A stretch of DNA of 64,000 nucleotides from Sipunculus nudus (Eukaryota; Annelida; Sipuncula; Golfingiida; Sipunculidae): contig CM049319.1 in assembly GCA_026874595.1 (NCBI GenBank), positions 57,916,917 to 57,980,916 of the forward strand, read 5' to 3'. This document shows positions 1-12,059 of this stretch, in pieces. Every line of letters starts with the position of its first letter. Position 1 is the first letter of the stretch. The notes beneath the pieces were generated by a model. It saw only the letters and a list, made by a program, of their open reading frames with translations, did no database searches and was not told where the DNA came from. The position numbers and the translations under genes were made by a program.

Positions 1-812
1 CAGCCTCCTGATATCTAATGGCATAATCCATAACGGTCAGAATATACCTGTGAACTCTCTCAGACGCTTGATGGATCGGCCCAACCAGATCCATCGAAAT
101 TCTACGCCAGGGCTCATCAATTAATGGCATCTGGCCTAACGTAGCTCCAGGCACCTTGCCTTTCGGTATGGTTTTCTGGCAAATGGGACAGGCCTTGCAA
201 AACTCAGCAATGTCATTATACATCCCTTTCCAGAAAAACTGAGTTTTCACGTGGTTGTGCGTTTTGTCTATGCCCTGATGGCCCGCCATAACCGCTTCGT
301 GGCCAATCCTCATGACGTCGTACCGTAACGTCTGAGGTACCACCACTCGAGATCCATCTTGATCTCCCCGTTTATCACTCACAACCCGAACTAAATATCC
401 GTCAATTCTAAATGAACTATCATTTCTAGCCTCTCTAGCTAGCCTCCAATACGGCGCTAAAGACTGATCCTCCTCCTGCGCCTTCAAAAATTCGGCCGGA
501 CTCACATCGGCAACTGGGCTTGCAACATTCAAGCTACGCGTCGGTATCTGTTTCTCACGTGCAGCGCTCCGTGTCTCCACCGCGGACGACACCTCCTTTT
601 GTGACTCTACACCGTCACACACTATGCCTGAGGACCGCTCAGACTTCCACGTAGGGTCCGGATCATACGGATCACGCGCTTCCGCTACGTTACCTAGCGC
701 TAAATCACATACAGCATCCCCGACCACCATTGCCTCAATAGTACCGACAAAGTACGCACAGTCCACATTAATCCAAGCCATAGGTAATTGTCTTACAGAC
801 CCGTCGAACAAC
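1..812 (-). pseudogene. Protease C-terminal half plus integrase N-terminus (pol fragment, runs off window)
   Basis: One frame is open for about 270 codons from about 812 down to position 1. The first part completes the retropepsin fold, ending in a hydrophobic stretch with a DLALGN motif near 675. About 60 residues of linker follow, then the segment typical of the region upstream of integrase (SPAEFLKAQEED, near 505). The HHCC zinc-binding domain follows: His codons near 301 and 280, and the Cys pair in CKACPIC near 205-187. The catalytic core begins with an Asp in SMDLVGP near 85 and another in TVMDYA near 20. The remaining catalytic Glu would lie outside the window. Integrase inserts element cDNA into the host genome. 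The fragment is out of frame with the protease start, so it is classed as broken. Confidence 0.85.
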
Positions 813-1131
813 CTACAGACTCGACCTGGTGTCCGGTGAACTGATTCGGCTCGACGTACGACTCACGTATTCCTGCCATGGAACATCCCGAATCCCGCAG
901 CACCCTCGCTGACTTACCATTCACCAGCCCTTCACACACAGGTAACGAGTTTCTGCCTTCTGTCTGGGCAGCAAATCCTAACGACTGACTCGGACTCTCT
1001 ACTTCCGGTTTCACCGCACCGACTGTCTCCGTTTCCGCCTCAACTACTGTCATTGACAGTCTCAGGCTTCTGTTTTGGGTTATACGGGGGGCTAAAATTA
1101 GTCCTATGCCTCTGCTGATCGCCAGCAGCAC
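793..1131 (-). pseudogene. Retropepsin N-terminal half (frameshifted)
   Basis: A 112-codon ORF carries the aspartic protease active-site motif as LRDSGCS, residues 78-84 (DSG in place of the more common DTG). In active elements retropepsins dimerise and cut the Gag-Pol polyprotein. After residue ~103 this frame runs into a stop, while homologous-looking protease sequence continues in another frame from about 812, so a single-base indel near 805-815 has broken the gene. The ORF overlaps the end of gag by 92 bases and lies in the +1 frame relative to it, so the intact parent probably used programmed frameshifting or another recoding step. Start codon use is uncertain, because pol is normally a fusion to gag. 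Confidence 0.75.
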
Positions 1132-2104
1132 GCCCTACTTGAAGGGAAGACCTAGGCCTCGACCGGGCACTAGTCTTACATTCCCGCACCTTATGTCCCA
1201 GTTCATTACATAAGTAACATCTGATGCCTCCTGATGGCTTAAATGTCTGACCGCCTGGACTGCGCTCAACCTCTCGCTTCTCTCTAGGCTGAGATACCGG
1301 TTGCGCTGGACGCAGCACATTATTGCAGTAACGAGGACCTGCTGTAAGGCTGTGTACACCGTGAGCCTCCGTATAACTCTCGGCTAAGTCTACCATACTA
1401 TCAAAGTCACGACACCGTCTCTCTTTCAAAAACATAGAGAGATCCCTACTACAGCAGTTTACGTACTGCTCGCACATCAACAGGTTAACTACCCAGTCGT
1501 AGTCACCTCCGACCCCTGCCATCCCTATCCAATGGTCTAGGTATCCACTCAGTCTCACCGCAAACTGACTCGGCGTTTCGCCTCGCTCAGGCCTACAAGC
1601 TTGAAACTTGTGTCGATAACCCTCTTCGGTCATTTGGTATCGCTTTAACAAGGCTATCTTTAACTTATCGTAATCCATGGCCTCACTAACCGATAACTGT
1701 GTGTAAGTCCCTAGCGCCTTACCCCGCAGTAACGGACTCAGGTGTAACGCCCAATTCTCCCTATCATAGCCTTGACATACAGCTAAGCATTCAAATCGCT
1801 CAAGAAACGCATCTAGCTGATCGTGAGCCTCATCAAAAGGTGGAAGCTGGATTTTCGGGAATACATCTCTACTTCTCTCTTCTTTAACCCTAGAGTCAGA
1901 CTGTAACGTTAGAACCTCTAATTCGTGGGCTCTAGCCTCTCGCTCGCGCTCTAATTCCCGCTGTTCACTCTCTATTTCACGTTGCCTAGCTCTTTCCTCA
2001 CGTTCCTCATCCGCACGCCGTCTAGCCTCAACATAATCTTGTAAAGCCTGGTCCTTAAGTCCCAAGGCCTGTCCAAATCTAACAAGAGACTCTAACGACT
2101 CCAT
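1040..2104 (-). CDS. gag: Gag polyprotein of gypsy-type retrotransposon, zinc-knuckle type
   Basis: This is an intact 354-codon ORF. Residues ~18-75 are an extremely charged Arg/Glu-rich coiled coil. Residues ~90-260 resemble the SCAN/retrotransposon capsid fold: Trp-Ala-Leu-His-Leu followed by LRGKALGTY, then a Phe-X4-Arg-Pro-Glu and a Tyr-Leu-Asp-His-Trp segment. Residues 296-309 form a CCHC zinc knuckle (CX2CX4HX4C), followed by a basic Ser/Pro-rich tail. The protein would assemble the particle and bind element RNA. The start at 2104 is the first Met of a long open frame. No stop interrupts gag, in contrast to the broken protease downstream, so this copy may be fairly young. Confidence 0.85.
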   Translation of the reverse strand: MESLESLVRFGQALGLKDQALQDYVEARRRADEEREERARQREIESEQRELEREREARAHELEVLTLQSDSRVKEERSRDVFPKIQLPPFDEAHDQLDAFLERFECLAVCQGYDRENWALHLSPLLRGKALGTYTQLSVSEAMDYDKLKIALLKRYQMTEEGYRHKFQACRPERGETPSQFAVRLSGYLDHWIGMAGVGGDYDWVVNLLMCEQYVNCCSRDLSMFLKERRCRDFDSMVDLAESYTEAHGVHSLTAGPRYCNNVLRPAQPVSQPREKREVERSPGGQTFKPSGGIRCYLCNELGHKVRECKTSARSRPRSSLQVGRAAGDQQRHRTNFSPPYNPKQKPETVNDSS

Positions 2105-5100
2105 GGTAACGCTCTAACCTAGTAAGATTCCAGTATCTAGTAATATCCGCTCTTAAAAATCCGTAAATACGTACTGTTAAAGCCAACCTAACGAACCGGC
2201 GGTATCCGTACAATTACACTACGGTAGCTCTACGCATCAAAAACTACTTATATGGACGGACGGACGGAAGGTCGGACGAAGGGTCAGACGGATGGACGGA
2301 TGGATAACAAGATATCAGTAAACATCATGCACCTATGATTACCATGCCAATCGGGAGGGGTAAACTTACCTGTCAAGAGACCCTACCACGTGACCAATCA
2401 CAAACCAGTGTAGAAAAAATTATACCAGGGCGTATCTAACAACATCAAAAATTTTCACTCTAATCTGGGTTTAAATCAAACCAGTAATGATGTTCAGGTA
2501 TCACTGAACTAGCATTACTCACAAAACATGCATGTGTTCTAGCCAAATCTACAAGGTATATGCTAATCCTGAAACGATGTTGTGCTTCAGGTAATATTCA
2601 CACTGAATAAATATTAACTCCTAACAGTGGGGTAATTTCATTGTGCAAGTATACACTGTAACATCAGTTTGGTGTCATATCCAATTATTAATTCAGATCA
2701 ACTCTAGTTTGAGTATATGAATGTCTGGTTTCAGTACTGTTTTCTCAGTTCAAAATTCCTGAAACTTACTGTAATTAGCCAGTTTTTTTTAAAGACTAAT
2801 TATATCCTGGCACGCTCGCCATACAATGTCACCCCTGACTTAACGTGATAACTTTACAACGGATATATCCTATAAAACAATATGATGGGTTTACGCTCGC
2901 CACTGATTTCACTAATCAAGAAATTAGATCCCGGTCATTACAGGTGACATTTCCAGGTTCTTTTAAGGACGTGTATAAAAATACCAGACAATCATACACC
3001 CAGATCAAAAGAAACTATGAGACATCAGGTTAAATTCACAAATATAATTCAAGACAATACTTACAGAGACATAGATGTGAGTGTGTGTGCGTTTATGTGT
3101 CAATACGACAGTCCTTCACATTAAAAATACCGGATATTTACTGAGTCCATGGTTTGTATAAAAACAATAAAGTCCAGTTCCTTCGGAGATCTCTGGTTAC
3201 TGTTTTGTGTTGAATCTAGCGTATGGTTAGCACCATAGTCTTTCTGAGTTTAGCGATCTCCAACTGATCTTGCTTGACAGCGACCCGTGTAGGATTACGT
3301 TCACATGAATGGCAATAGCTCTCTTTGTTTACATATGAGCTTACAGTCCTTGACCTTGCTCGTGTAGCAATTGTTTCACGGCTTACAGCGATTATGTATC
3401 TAGGTCAAGCTGAACTAGGCCGGCAGGTGACGCGTACGCACTTACTTTACCACCAATACAATGCTCTGTCGGCAGCACGGCTGTGATCTCGTGAGCTGGG
3501 TCCTTGCCTCATGTAGAAGCTTGCTTCTATGCCGTTCCTGGCGTTTCGATGTTCCTTCTGCCGTGCGTGCGTGCTGCCTCTCCAAACTTCCAGACCCAAC
3601 TGAAGCAGCGTCCCACGTCTCTCCCTGAACTCTGACGTCAAAATCGTCGTCACAATACGGCGATCCGGTTCTCTGATTGGCTTATGGCTCCAGTGTCCCA
3701 TATAAGGTAATATGTGACCTAGAATGACTGCTAGCGTCACCATGGCGACCCACATACCAGATGTAATACACGCAATGCGTGACACGGATAAATCAGCTGA
3801 TAGGCGATGGGATTTCATACAAGAATACACCATATATATACAATCAAGACCTGTCAACGCTTTAGGATGACGCTTCACGTCAATATCAATAGAGAACAGA
3901 CTTCGTTAAACTATGATACAAAACACCGTACTTATTGTCACCGATTTTCTGGTGACAGTGACCTTGATGGATTTTCAAGGTCACAGAGGTGATAATGCTA
4001 AAATGATGTTAACCAAATAGCTCGCAAACAATTTGACTAACACTCACTGAACTTGCACCAGTAATGTTTGTTATGAAGGGCTAGGTCAAGTTCGAAGATG
4101 GATGACCTTGACAGAGGGGAGAATTCTCAAATGATGTTAATGCAATATATAAAGAATTTGATGAACAATCAAATTCGTTTCTGCATAATTACTCCCCTAA
4201 CATATGATGGATAGGATTCAAACATAAGATGTATCACCCATGGCCTAAGGGAGAAGCTTATTGATATTTTGGTCAGAATGAAAAAAAAATAATACACAGT
4301 TTGGTGTTCAGTTGCTGGTGTCTCCTTCAGCAGGCCAGAAATGGATGAATATTTTCGAGTGAATTGTGTACAGCAGCATTACATTTTCACAGCATATTTT
4401 GTACAGACAATTTGAAGATTCCCCAGAAAAGGATACACTGGCCCAACGCACCACAGTGGCTCTCTTTTAGACCATGTTTGGACAAATCTATCTCCACTTC
4501 CAACATCTCAAGGAATTCAGACCTATTATAGTGACCATCAACAAATTTACATTGATATATGTAGGCATTCTACACATCACAGTGCATCTGAAGACCCAAG
4601 AACAGCTGAATCTCAGTTCAAGAGAATGACCATTTTATCACTACTAACCAGCAGCTGACTCTCTCTAATACTACAAGGTTCATGTACAGACTGAAGCCTC
4701 GCATATAATAAGGCCAATTCAACATACAAATACTGGAAAAATATTTGACACAGCCCAGCCAAGACTTCAACCAAGAATAATTGGCACAGGTAATACACAA
4801 ATACAGAAACTAAAAATGCATGCAGTTCTTTTATATCATTATTTTGATAGCTTTGAACATTTTCACTTTACCATATCTTTTCTTCCAGTTAATACAAGTC
4901 AGCTGTTCTTTACAAGTTCTTTAATTTTCAAATATCACTTTATCAGCCCATGCTACCAAAGTACACCAAATTTCAATGTAATTCAATTTATAATGACTGC
5001 ATCTTTTGCGGGACCCTTACTGACCTGTCAGTTTTCTAGTTCAGCCACCTTTCAGATTCAGTTAAATGCCCAAGAGCTCATTTCTCGCATTCCAACCGGG

Positions 5101-5897
5101 CGAGAGAAAGAGTGATGATACTCGGGATAACATATTCTAATGTAAATGTGCTCGTAATGGAAATAAATATGAGTGTCCGCAGTGCTTCCCCCTTCAACTC
5201 TAAAAAAAATATAAATGGGGTTCATAAAAAAACATGGGCGTTACAGTTGTTCCAAATCTCCTCTGTTTTAATCGCCGTTTTATTTAGCAAATCCTAATAC
5301 TTGAGCTGACACAGTTCCAAGAATAATCTAACGAGAAATGGGTGTCGCGAATTTAAAACTTTAAAAGTGGATGCACAATGCGAAAATATTCTCTTCGGTC
5401 TCATTACAATTGTGCGACACCTGGTGGTGAGACCCGGAGAACCTTGCTGCACGAAGCAGCGGTTAAAACGAAGGATATATTGAACGAGTAGTGGTAATTG
5501 TCATAGGAATGAACACTTTTTAAAAAGAGGGAAACACAAAAATGTGTACAGTACACAAAAACCGATATTGTGATTTTGAAAATGAATTATAAAACTGATC
5601 ATTTGTACAATTTTCCAGTCCAGCTTGAAAAATTTGCACACTAAATAAAGGAAGATTGATAATAAACGCTTACAACATTAAAAGAAAGGAATATTCATTG
5701 GATATTTTGAAATTTATAAAATGACCCGAAAAATCAGATTTAGTTGTCGCCGGTAGGTATCGCTAGTGTAGCGGGAAAGGTCCATTGGTTGATCGTAATT
5801 CCCCAAGCAAGGCTACTTTTGTATACGTGTCGGGTTTATCCCTGCACGTTATTGCTCCAATATTTAGCACTAATTCGTCTCTGGGTGTCCAATATAA
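2105..5897. other. Unassigned non-coding DNA
   Basis: I see no convincing gene here. The part next to gag (2105 to about 3900) should include the leader and 5' LTR of the retroelement, but I found no second LTR copy to define its edges. A GGAC-rich tract lies at 2249-2312. Around 4080-4140 a phrase about a CAAGTTCGAAGATGG motif recurs near 24070, so part of a dispersed repeat family is present. The short ORFs in the stretch lack recognisable domains. Confidence 0.5.
2249..2312. repeat. GGAC-rich simple tract
   Basis: Imperfect GGACGGAC/GGATGGAC repeats of the kind that sit beside terminal palindromes of other elements in this window (14740, 32620, 54640). Here no palindrome was seen next to it. 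Confidence 0.7.
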
Positions 5898-7497
5898 AAA
5901 CAAGGGACCCATGGGTCACGGCGCTCAGCTGTTAAAAAAACATGATTTGGGAAAGAGGCACATGCTGGTTTTGTGTGGTAATAAATATAAGCTTTATTAT
6001 GAGTTGTTGGTGTTTAGCTTATGTATGATTTTGATGGTATCTTTGGAGACAGGGAAGAGGATTGATTTCATTTATTTTATTAACAAATGAAGTGCTATTG
6101 TCACACAGATTTTGACTTGGCCATATAACTTATAAGCAGCACATATAATAAAAGAGTTTAACTATTTATTAAAATTTAATAACAAATATTTTGCCAATAT
6201 AATTTTTAATTAAAAAAAATAATAAGAAAATCAAATGATTTTTTTAAATAAAATATAACTGAAATGATTATTGAAATAATATTATAGAATATATTCATGA
6301 ATGCATTCATGAATACATTTTGAAAGTATCTGCACTCGTATTCAAATACTTTCATTTTTACCTGAATTCCCATTCTTATGCAATAAAATTTTTTAATGCA
6401 GTACATATTCATATTCGTATTCAAATACATTTGCAAAGCATTCGCACCATATCTAGTATTTATTCAGTTTTAGCAAAACAATGATGTTGAGAATCCAGAA
6501 TATACAAAATTCACAAATTTAAATAATGATCATAAGTACCTGGTTTTATGCCTTTTATTTATATTAAAAAAATAAATGTAATATATTCACTTTGGACTAC
6601 TTTCACATCAATCTACACACTAGACACAGTAGGAATCTAGATTAAAATTATCAACTGCATCTAATTCTATCATTAATTTCCTTCATATGATCCCTAATGA
6701 TTAGTAATGAATAATATGATTTATTTTTTTTATCATTAAAATTTAACTGAAAAATACCATTGGTGACTGCATGGTGTTATTTGGAATAACATTGACATTG
6801 ACATTCTATCCATCCATACAAGATTCTTACATCATTAGTAACTGCAAGTTAATTTTCTGTTACTCATCAACTAACAAATTCCTTTTCTATTAATTTTTAT
6901 TTAATTGTTATAAAAAAACCAATACAAAATTATTAATTTATTGTTTATTGTTATGTTGTTTTTCAAAACAACTACCAGATGAGTTGGGTTGGACACCTGG
7001 ATCAACTGTGGCTGGGCATTAGCTGCCTGGCTGCCCCAGTGTATGCTTCGCTCAAGCATGCATAATCTGATGAAAGGTCAACAAGGTCAACATACAGGTG
7101 ACTGAAGAGGGACTGGATTGAGCCTGGGTCTGAAACGGTCTCATAAAAACATTAATAAAAGCTACAACATTTGGCCAATTTTTTTCAGCTTTCTAAAATA
7201 CAAAGATGAAATCCTAATATGTGCATGATATGAAAATTATATCAACAGTGCTCTCAGGAAACAAACGTGCCATGGTCAAAGTTGGGCAAAATTTAAGGTA
7301 CTAATTTTATATTTATACTAATAACTTATAAAATTTGAAAAATTCAGAACTAATTTTTGGTATTCAATTGGATCTTGATTAAATAATGTTACATCCCTGA
7401 CAAAAAATCTCTAGCTTCAGCAATCCTCTTGTTAAGGGAGTAAATATATTTCTTTATTTTTTAAAAAGTGCATTATGTTGGGCCCATAATTTAAAAC

Positions 7498-7625
7498 AAT
7501 TACGCAATACTGACATCATTTCTGGCATTTGCATAGCAAATGTATAGAAAAATATGTATATTATATATGATCAAAGTCAGATCAGTGGTTTTGATATTAG
7601 GCAGTCTTACAGTGTAACAATGGGT
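7498..7625 (+). repeat. Left copy of 128-bp direct repeat flanking the LINE
   Basis: Starting at AATTACGCAATACTGACATC and ending in CAATGGG just before the poly-T, it matches 13774-13901 with roughly eight mismatches by eye. It is a candidate unusually long target-site duplication. Confidence 0.65.
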
Positions 7626-7876
7626 TTTTTTTTTTTTTGTTTTTTTTTTATTAATTGAACATATAATACAGATACAGTAACAAACAGTACACATGATTTT
7701 ACATCATCATACAATGTACATAAAACAAAAACATGTATACATGTATACATTCACACTAAGGTTGATACACACTAACCGGATGTACATAAACAACAAATAC
7801 AGACAGGGTACATTATAAACATATTGAAATAATCATGGTGAATATTTTTTGTTTTTGCTTTAAGATAGGTATTATT

Positions 7877-8452
7877 TCAGCTATGGTTTTCTTTAAAATA
7901 TTTATTTTTAAATTCTTTCCATTTCTGGTCGTGTATTACTATTTTACCTTTTGCTCTAGCTATATTTTCTTCTATTTTATAGATCTGTAATACGTAGTTT
8001 GTATATATACAGAACGTAGGAATTTTTTCTTTACACTTACATGTGTATACGAAATGTTTAAAGAGTAGTATTAAAATATCTAGAAGGGTGTCGTTGGTAG
8101 TGTTCATAATTATAAAGGTTTTTCTGAAATTGCTCATGTGTATATCTAAGCCTATGTTTCTCAACCATTTTTTTAAATCAGATATTAAGCTGTATGTTAT
8201 TTCACAGTGATAAAATATATGAGAATATGTCTCTCTATCTTTTTTGCAAAATGTGCACAATTCTGTGTCACTTTTTTTCAATTTATAGAGGAAGGGATTC
8301 AAAGGTAGAATCCTATGTAGTAGTTTAAACTGAAAGGTTCTTAGCTTCTCAGAAATGGTAATACTAGTTATATTTTTGAAGGCTTTAAGTATGATTTCAT
8401 TGTTTTGTAATTCTAACTCTCTGGTCCACTTTTCCATTGATTTGACTGGCAA
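7877..8452 (-). pseudogene. LINE ORF2 C-terminal zinc-finger region (zf-RVT type)
   Basis: The 191-codon ORF contains FKLLHRILP followed by CTFCKKDRETYSHIFYHC, a CX2C...HX4C finger seen at the C-terminus of L1/Tx1-like reverse transcriptases. It lies in a different frame from the RT body at 8475-10073, which shows a further frameshift near 8455-8475. The ORF is followed by a short 3' UTR and the A-rich tail. Confidence 0.85.
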
Positions 8453-8474
8453 AATGTAGAGGTTATTTATTAAA

Positions 8475-10073
8475 TCACTGTAGATGAAACGAAGTATTTT
8501 TCATTCTTAAAATTTTTTCAACCCTATGTTCTTGCAGTTGGACCTTTGAGTTATTCTTTATATCTTTTTTCCAAGTTCCTGGGACTGCATGCAGCAATCC
8601 TGTGTAGTGCATAAAGTTAATAGTGACTTTGTATCTGCTTATTAATTCTTCAAAGGTCAGAAATGTTACATTGTTTCCCACATTTTTAGTAATGTCTGAA
8701 ACTGTTTTGACCCCTGCCTTATATAATTTATTATAAAATATTACTGTGTTATTTATTTTTATGTGAGAGTTAAACCACAAAGTTTGTGACTGAATTTCAT
8801 TTTTAGAAACCGTCTTAGTGTAATTGTAATTGCACCAGGATTGGAGTACTTCTTTCCAGAATGGATCACAAGAGACATTCAAATCTTTTAAGTCGTTCAC
8901 TCTTAAGTTACATTTAAATATATATGTACCTAGATTTTTTAATTGTACATTAATAATCTGTCTCCAACCATTTTCAGTAGAGCCACTAAGAAAACGTTTA
9001 ACCCATGAGATTTTTAAAGATTGTAACTTAGCTTGGAGATTAATCATATTTAACCCTCCTTTATCTCTCGGTGCTATTAAAGTGTTTCTCTTAACCTTAT
9101 CTGATTGGTTATTCCATATAAATTTAAATATTAATCTTTCCACTTCTTTAATATAAGTTTGTGATGGCTTAGGAAGTACAAGGAATAAATATATGAGTTG
9201 TGAAATAATACATGTTTTCACAATGGTTATCCTTCCAGACAAGGACATAATTCTGTGTCTCCAGATATTTATAATAGTTTTAATTTTACTAAGGATTTCT
9301 TTATAGTTAGTTTCTATCATTTTTTTCCATTCCGGATGAATTGAGATTCCTAAAATTTTAACTGGATTAGTACACCAACACAGACCTAAGTCTTTCAATT
9401 GTGCCTGATTATAAAAATAGTTTGTTATCGGCATTATTGCTGTTTTTTCTATGTTAACTTTAAGACCTGATATTTGTTGAAACCTTTTAAATACATCCAA
9501 GACTTCTTTGATTGACATTGGTCCTCCTGTAAGAGTTAAAACGGTGTCATCTGCATACTGAATAATTTTGTGTTCCTTCTGATCAACTATTACTCCTTTT
9601 ATTTTACAGTTATTCCTTATTTCATTTGCTAATATTTCTGCTGCCAATATGATTAAGTATGGTGATAGGGGACATCCCTGTCTAACACCTCTTGTTACTG
9701 AGAAGAAATCAGTGGCCCATCCTCTGTTCAGAACACAGCTAAAAATATTATGATATAATATCTTAATCCAATTTCGAAGGATTGGTCCAAAATTAAATGC
9801 TTGAAGAACATCTTGAATATAAGGCCATTCTAACTGATCAAATGCTTTTTCAAAATCAACTGATAACAGGTAACCTCCTATCTTTTTATTTTTTAAATGA
9901 GAGATAATGCTTATAATTTTTATTATATTTTCTCCGATATATCGATTTTTCATGAAACCAGTTTGATCTGAATGTATTATTGAAGGTAAGACTAATTTAA
10001 GTTTATTGGCTAAAGTTTTTGCTAATATTTTATAATCGGTATTAAGAAGAGAAAGGGGGCGCCAGTTTTTCAA
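8475..10073 (-). pseudogene. LINE reverse transcriptase, main domain
   Basis: This is a 532-codon open stretch. It starts with KNWRPLSLLNTDYKILAK, includes GVRQGCPLSPYL and has the catalytic YADD box (QYADDTVLTL, residues ~173-182). The thumb region follows (SGLKVNIEKT and VKILGISI). The reverse transcriptase copies element RNA at a nicked chromosomal target. The motif spelling matches L1/Tx1-type elements more than RTE, CR1 or Jockey; this placement is by eye. The stop at 8475 comes before the expected C-terminal finger domain, which is found in another frame downstream. Confidence 0.9.
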
Positions 10074-10095
10074 GAGAAGTTGGTCCTTACCTCTC

Positions 10096-10335
10096 TTAGG
10101 AAATGAGACATATCATCCCTTGACGCATAGTGAGTGGAAGGCAGCCTTTATTATATGAGTTACTTATATCATTTATAAAATATTCTTTTAAATCAGACCA
10201 AAATGTTTTATAAAATTCTACTGGGAACCCATCTGGGCCTGGAGTCTTATTAAGGGCCATTGAATCAATAGTGTTTTTAAATTCTTCAATTTTAAATTCT
10301 TCTTCACAAAAAGTCCTTTCCTCTTCATTGAGCAT
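10096..10335 (-). pseudogene. LINE reverse transcriptase, N-terminal segment
   Basis: The 79-codon ORF carries the RT block LNKTPGPDGFPVEFYK (about residues 29-44), the conserved start of LINE reverse transcriptase. The coding sense continues in another frame from 10073, so a frameshift lies between about 10075 and 10110. Confidence 0.85.
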
Positions 10336-10981
10336 TTTATTATTTTCTAGTAAAAAGAAATCCCTATTAACATTATCAGACTTGGCTTGTGCTGTATATA
10401 AATTTGTATAAAATTGTAGTTCCTCATTTGATATCTCTTTGGGTTCTATTATTATTCTACCTTGTTTATCTTTGAGTTTTATTATGGATTTTCGATTAAA
10501 GTTTCTTTTTTCTAAGTTAAGAAAAATATTTAGTTGGTTTGTCCCCCTCTGTATACCATGTGGTTCTACATCTTATAATTGCTCCTCTTGTTTTCTCTTC
10601 AACAAACTCTTTATGGTTATTAACTGCTACTTCCCAATTTTCTTTATCTTAAGTATCACCTGTTGTGTTATATATAGTCTGTAGTTGATGAATTAACCTT
10701 TCTGAATGTTTAATTTGTTGTGTTTGTACTTTTTTCTTGTAGGCTGCATATGCTATTGTTTCTCCTCTTATCTGACATTTTAAGTATCCCACATTAATGA
10801 TGGATTTGTTCCTTTATTATTGTTAATAGTGTCTTTTATACACTCTTTTATTTTGGAGATATAACTTTGATCCTTTAATAATGAACAATTCAATTTCCAG
10901 AAACCTGGTCCATTCTTATGTTCTGTTATTGCCATATTTATTTTAATCAAAGAGTGGTCACTTTTATACCCAGCTTCAATA
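10336..10981 (-). pseudogene. Decayed linker between LINE endonuclease and reverse transcriptase
   Basis: This stretch should encode the ORF2 segment between endonuclease and RT. It contains stops and frame changes and no long minus-strand ORF. The plus-strand ORF here is an antisense shadow. Confidence 0.6.
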
Positions 10982-11644
10982 TCAGATTGGTTTTATACAA
11001 CTTTTTAGGCTATCACTAATTAGAAAGAAGTCAAGTCTGCAAAATACTGGTTTAGGAAGATATCTATGCCATGTATATTCTAAATGGTTGGGGTGTTGTA
11101 ATCTCCAGATATCAGATAACTGTTCTAATTCTATCCAATGGCTTATCACTTGTCTAGATTTCATGTGACTTTTAGAATGCCCGCCCTTTTTATCGAAGTT
11201 TAGATTAAGAGTTAAATTAAAATCTCCACCTATTATTAAACTGCCTGTACAATTGGTGCTGATAACAATAAGTTCCTCAAAGAAGCAGGGTTCATCCTTA
11301 TTTGGTGCATATATGTTAACAAAGGAGATCTCATGTTGACCTATTATTGTATTAATAATTAAATATCTCCCATGATTATCCCGTCTTACAGCTTTTATCT
11401 CTAAGGCAGTTTTGTTTTTAATTAATGTACATACCCCTCTTGCTTGGTTAGTGCCATGGCTAAAATATATCTGATGTCCCCATTCTGATTTCCATTTATT
11501 TTCACATTTTGAAGTACTATGAGTCTCTTGTAAAAATATAATATGACATTCTTTCTTGTTTAACCAATGAAAAACTTCTCTTCTTTTAGAATAACTGGCC
11601 AGTCCTCTGGCATTCAATGATACTATCTGACAAGTATTAGACAT
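10982..11644 (-). pseudogene. LINE ORF2 apurinic-like endonuclease domain
   Basis: The 220-codon ORF is an exonuclease-endonuclease-phosphatase (EEP) domain at the N-terminus of a LINE ORF2. Visible motifs are the metal-binding Asn in SLNARGL (residues ~8-14), the catalytic Glu in FLQETH (~37-42), NIYAPN (~111-116) and the GGDFNL motif (~140-145). The domain nicks target DNA to prime reverse transcription. The frame stops before the final Ser-Asp-His motif, so the end of the domain is lost or out of frame. The Met at 11644 fits the usual start of L1/Tx1-type ORF2 proteins. Confidence 0.9.
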
Positions 11645-12059
11645 ATATGTACTATGTTAATTATTTTTTTGACAAAAGATTTAAAGATATATATTAATGC
11701 AATTTTGGTCATTAATGTACCCACATTACATATAATAGCTATGACAAACATACAGAAAATAACAAAAGTTACTAAGTCACTTAGATAACAGATATGTGAC
11801 GCGATAACATGCTTCCAAGTTATGATATGTAGTAAGTTCTGATGCATCTTGCAACAGAAAGGATACCTATCAAATGCTGACTACTTATCAGCGGAGCTCT
11901 TTATTATGTGTATAGTAGTTAAAAAAAACTTACTTTCTACAGTAAACAAGGTAATCTAACAAAATTTTAAGTTATAAACAAATATATTCTATCCTATATG
12001 GCAGATTATATGAACAAACCTAATCTATGCAGCAGTCCTATTAAGATGCATAATATGTC

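Larger units (their letters stand above)
1..2104 (-). mobile_element. Degenerate Ty3/gypsy-type LTR retrotransposon, gag-protease-integrase portion
   Basis: Reading leftwards, this stretch holds gag (2104 to 1040), a retropepsin in a different frame (1131 to about 812) and an integrase N-terminus that leaves the window at position 1. The order is protease followed directly by integrase; there is no room for reverse transcriptase and RNase H between them. Ordinary Ty3/gypsy elements place RT-RNaseH there. Gmr1-like gypsy elements have the copia-like order PR-IN-RT-RH, so the missing RT may lie left of the window. A frame break inside the protease shows that this copy is decayed. I could not place an LTR or primer binding site with confidence; the 5' LTR should lie to the right of 2104. 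Confidence 0.85.

Noticed and set aside
1-1131. Simple internal deletion of RT-RNaseH from an ordinary gypsy element
   Set aside because: Not excluded, but it would need to be exactly in frame and leave a normal protease end and a normal integrase lead-in; the Gmr1-like order explains this directly.
5785-6090. 101-codon ORF also echoed at 28228-28524 as a conserved protein
   Set aside because: The two ORFs are the same repeat module of the palindrome-ended family (5898-6507 and 28278-28876) and are not maintained as a coding frame with a start or domain.
11623-11847. 74-codon minus-strand ORF upstream of the LINE endonuclease as ORF1
   Set aside because: It is hydrophobic and low-complexity, with no coiled coil, RRM or zinc knuckle.
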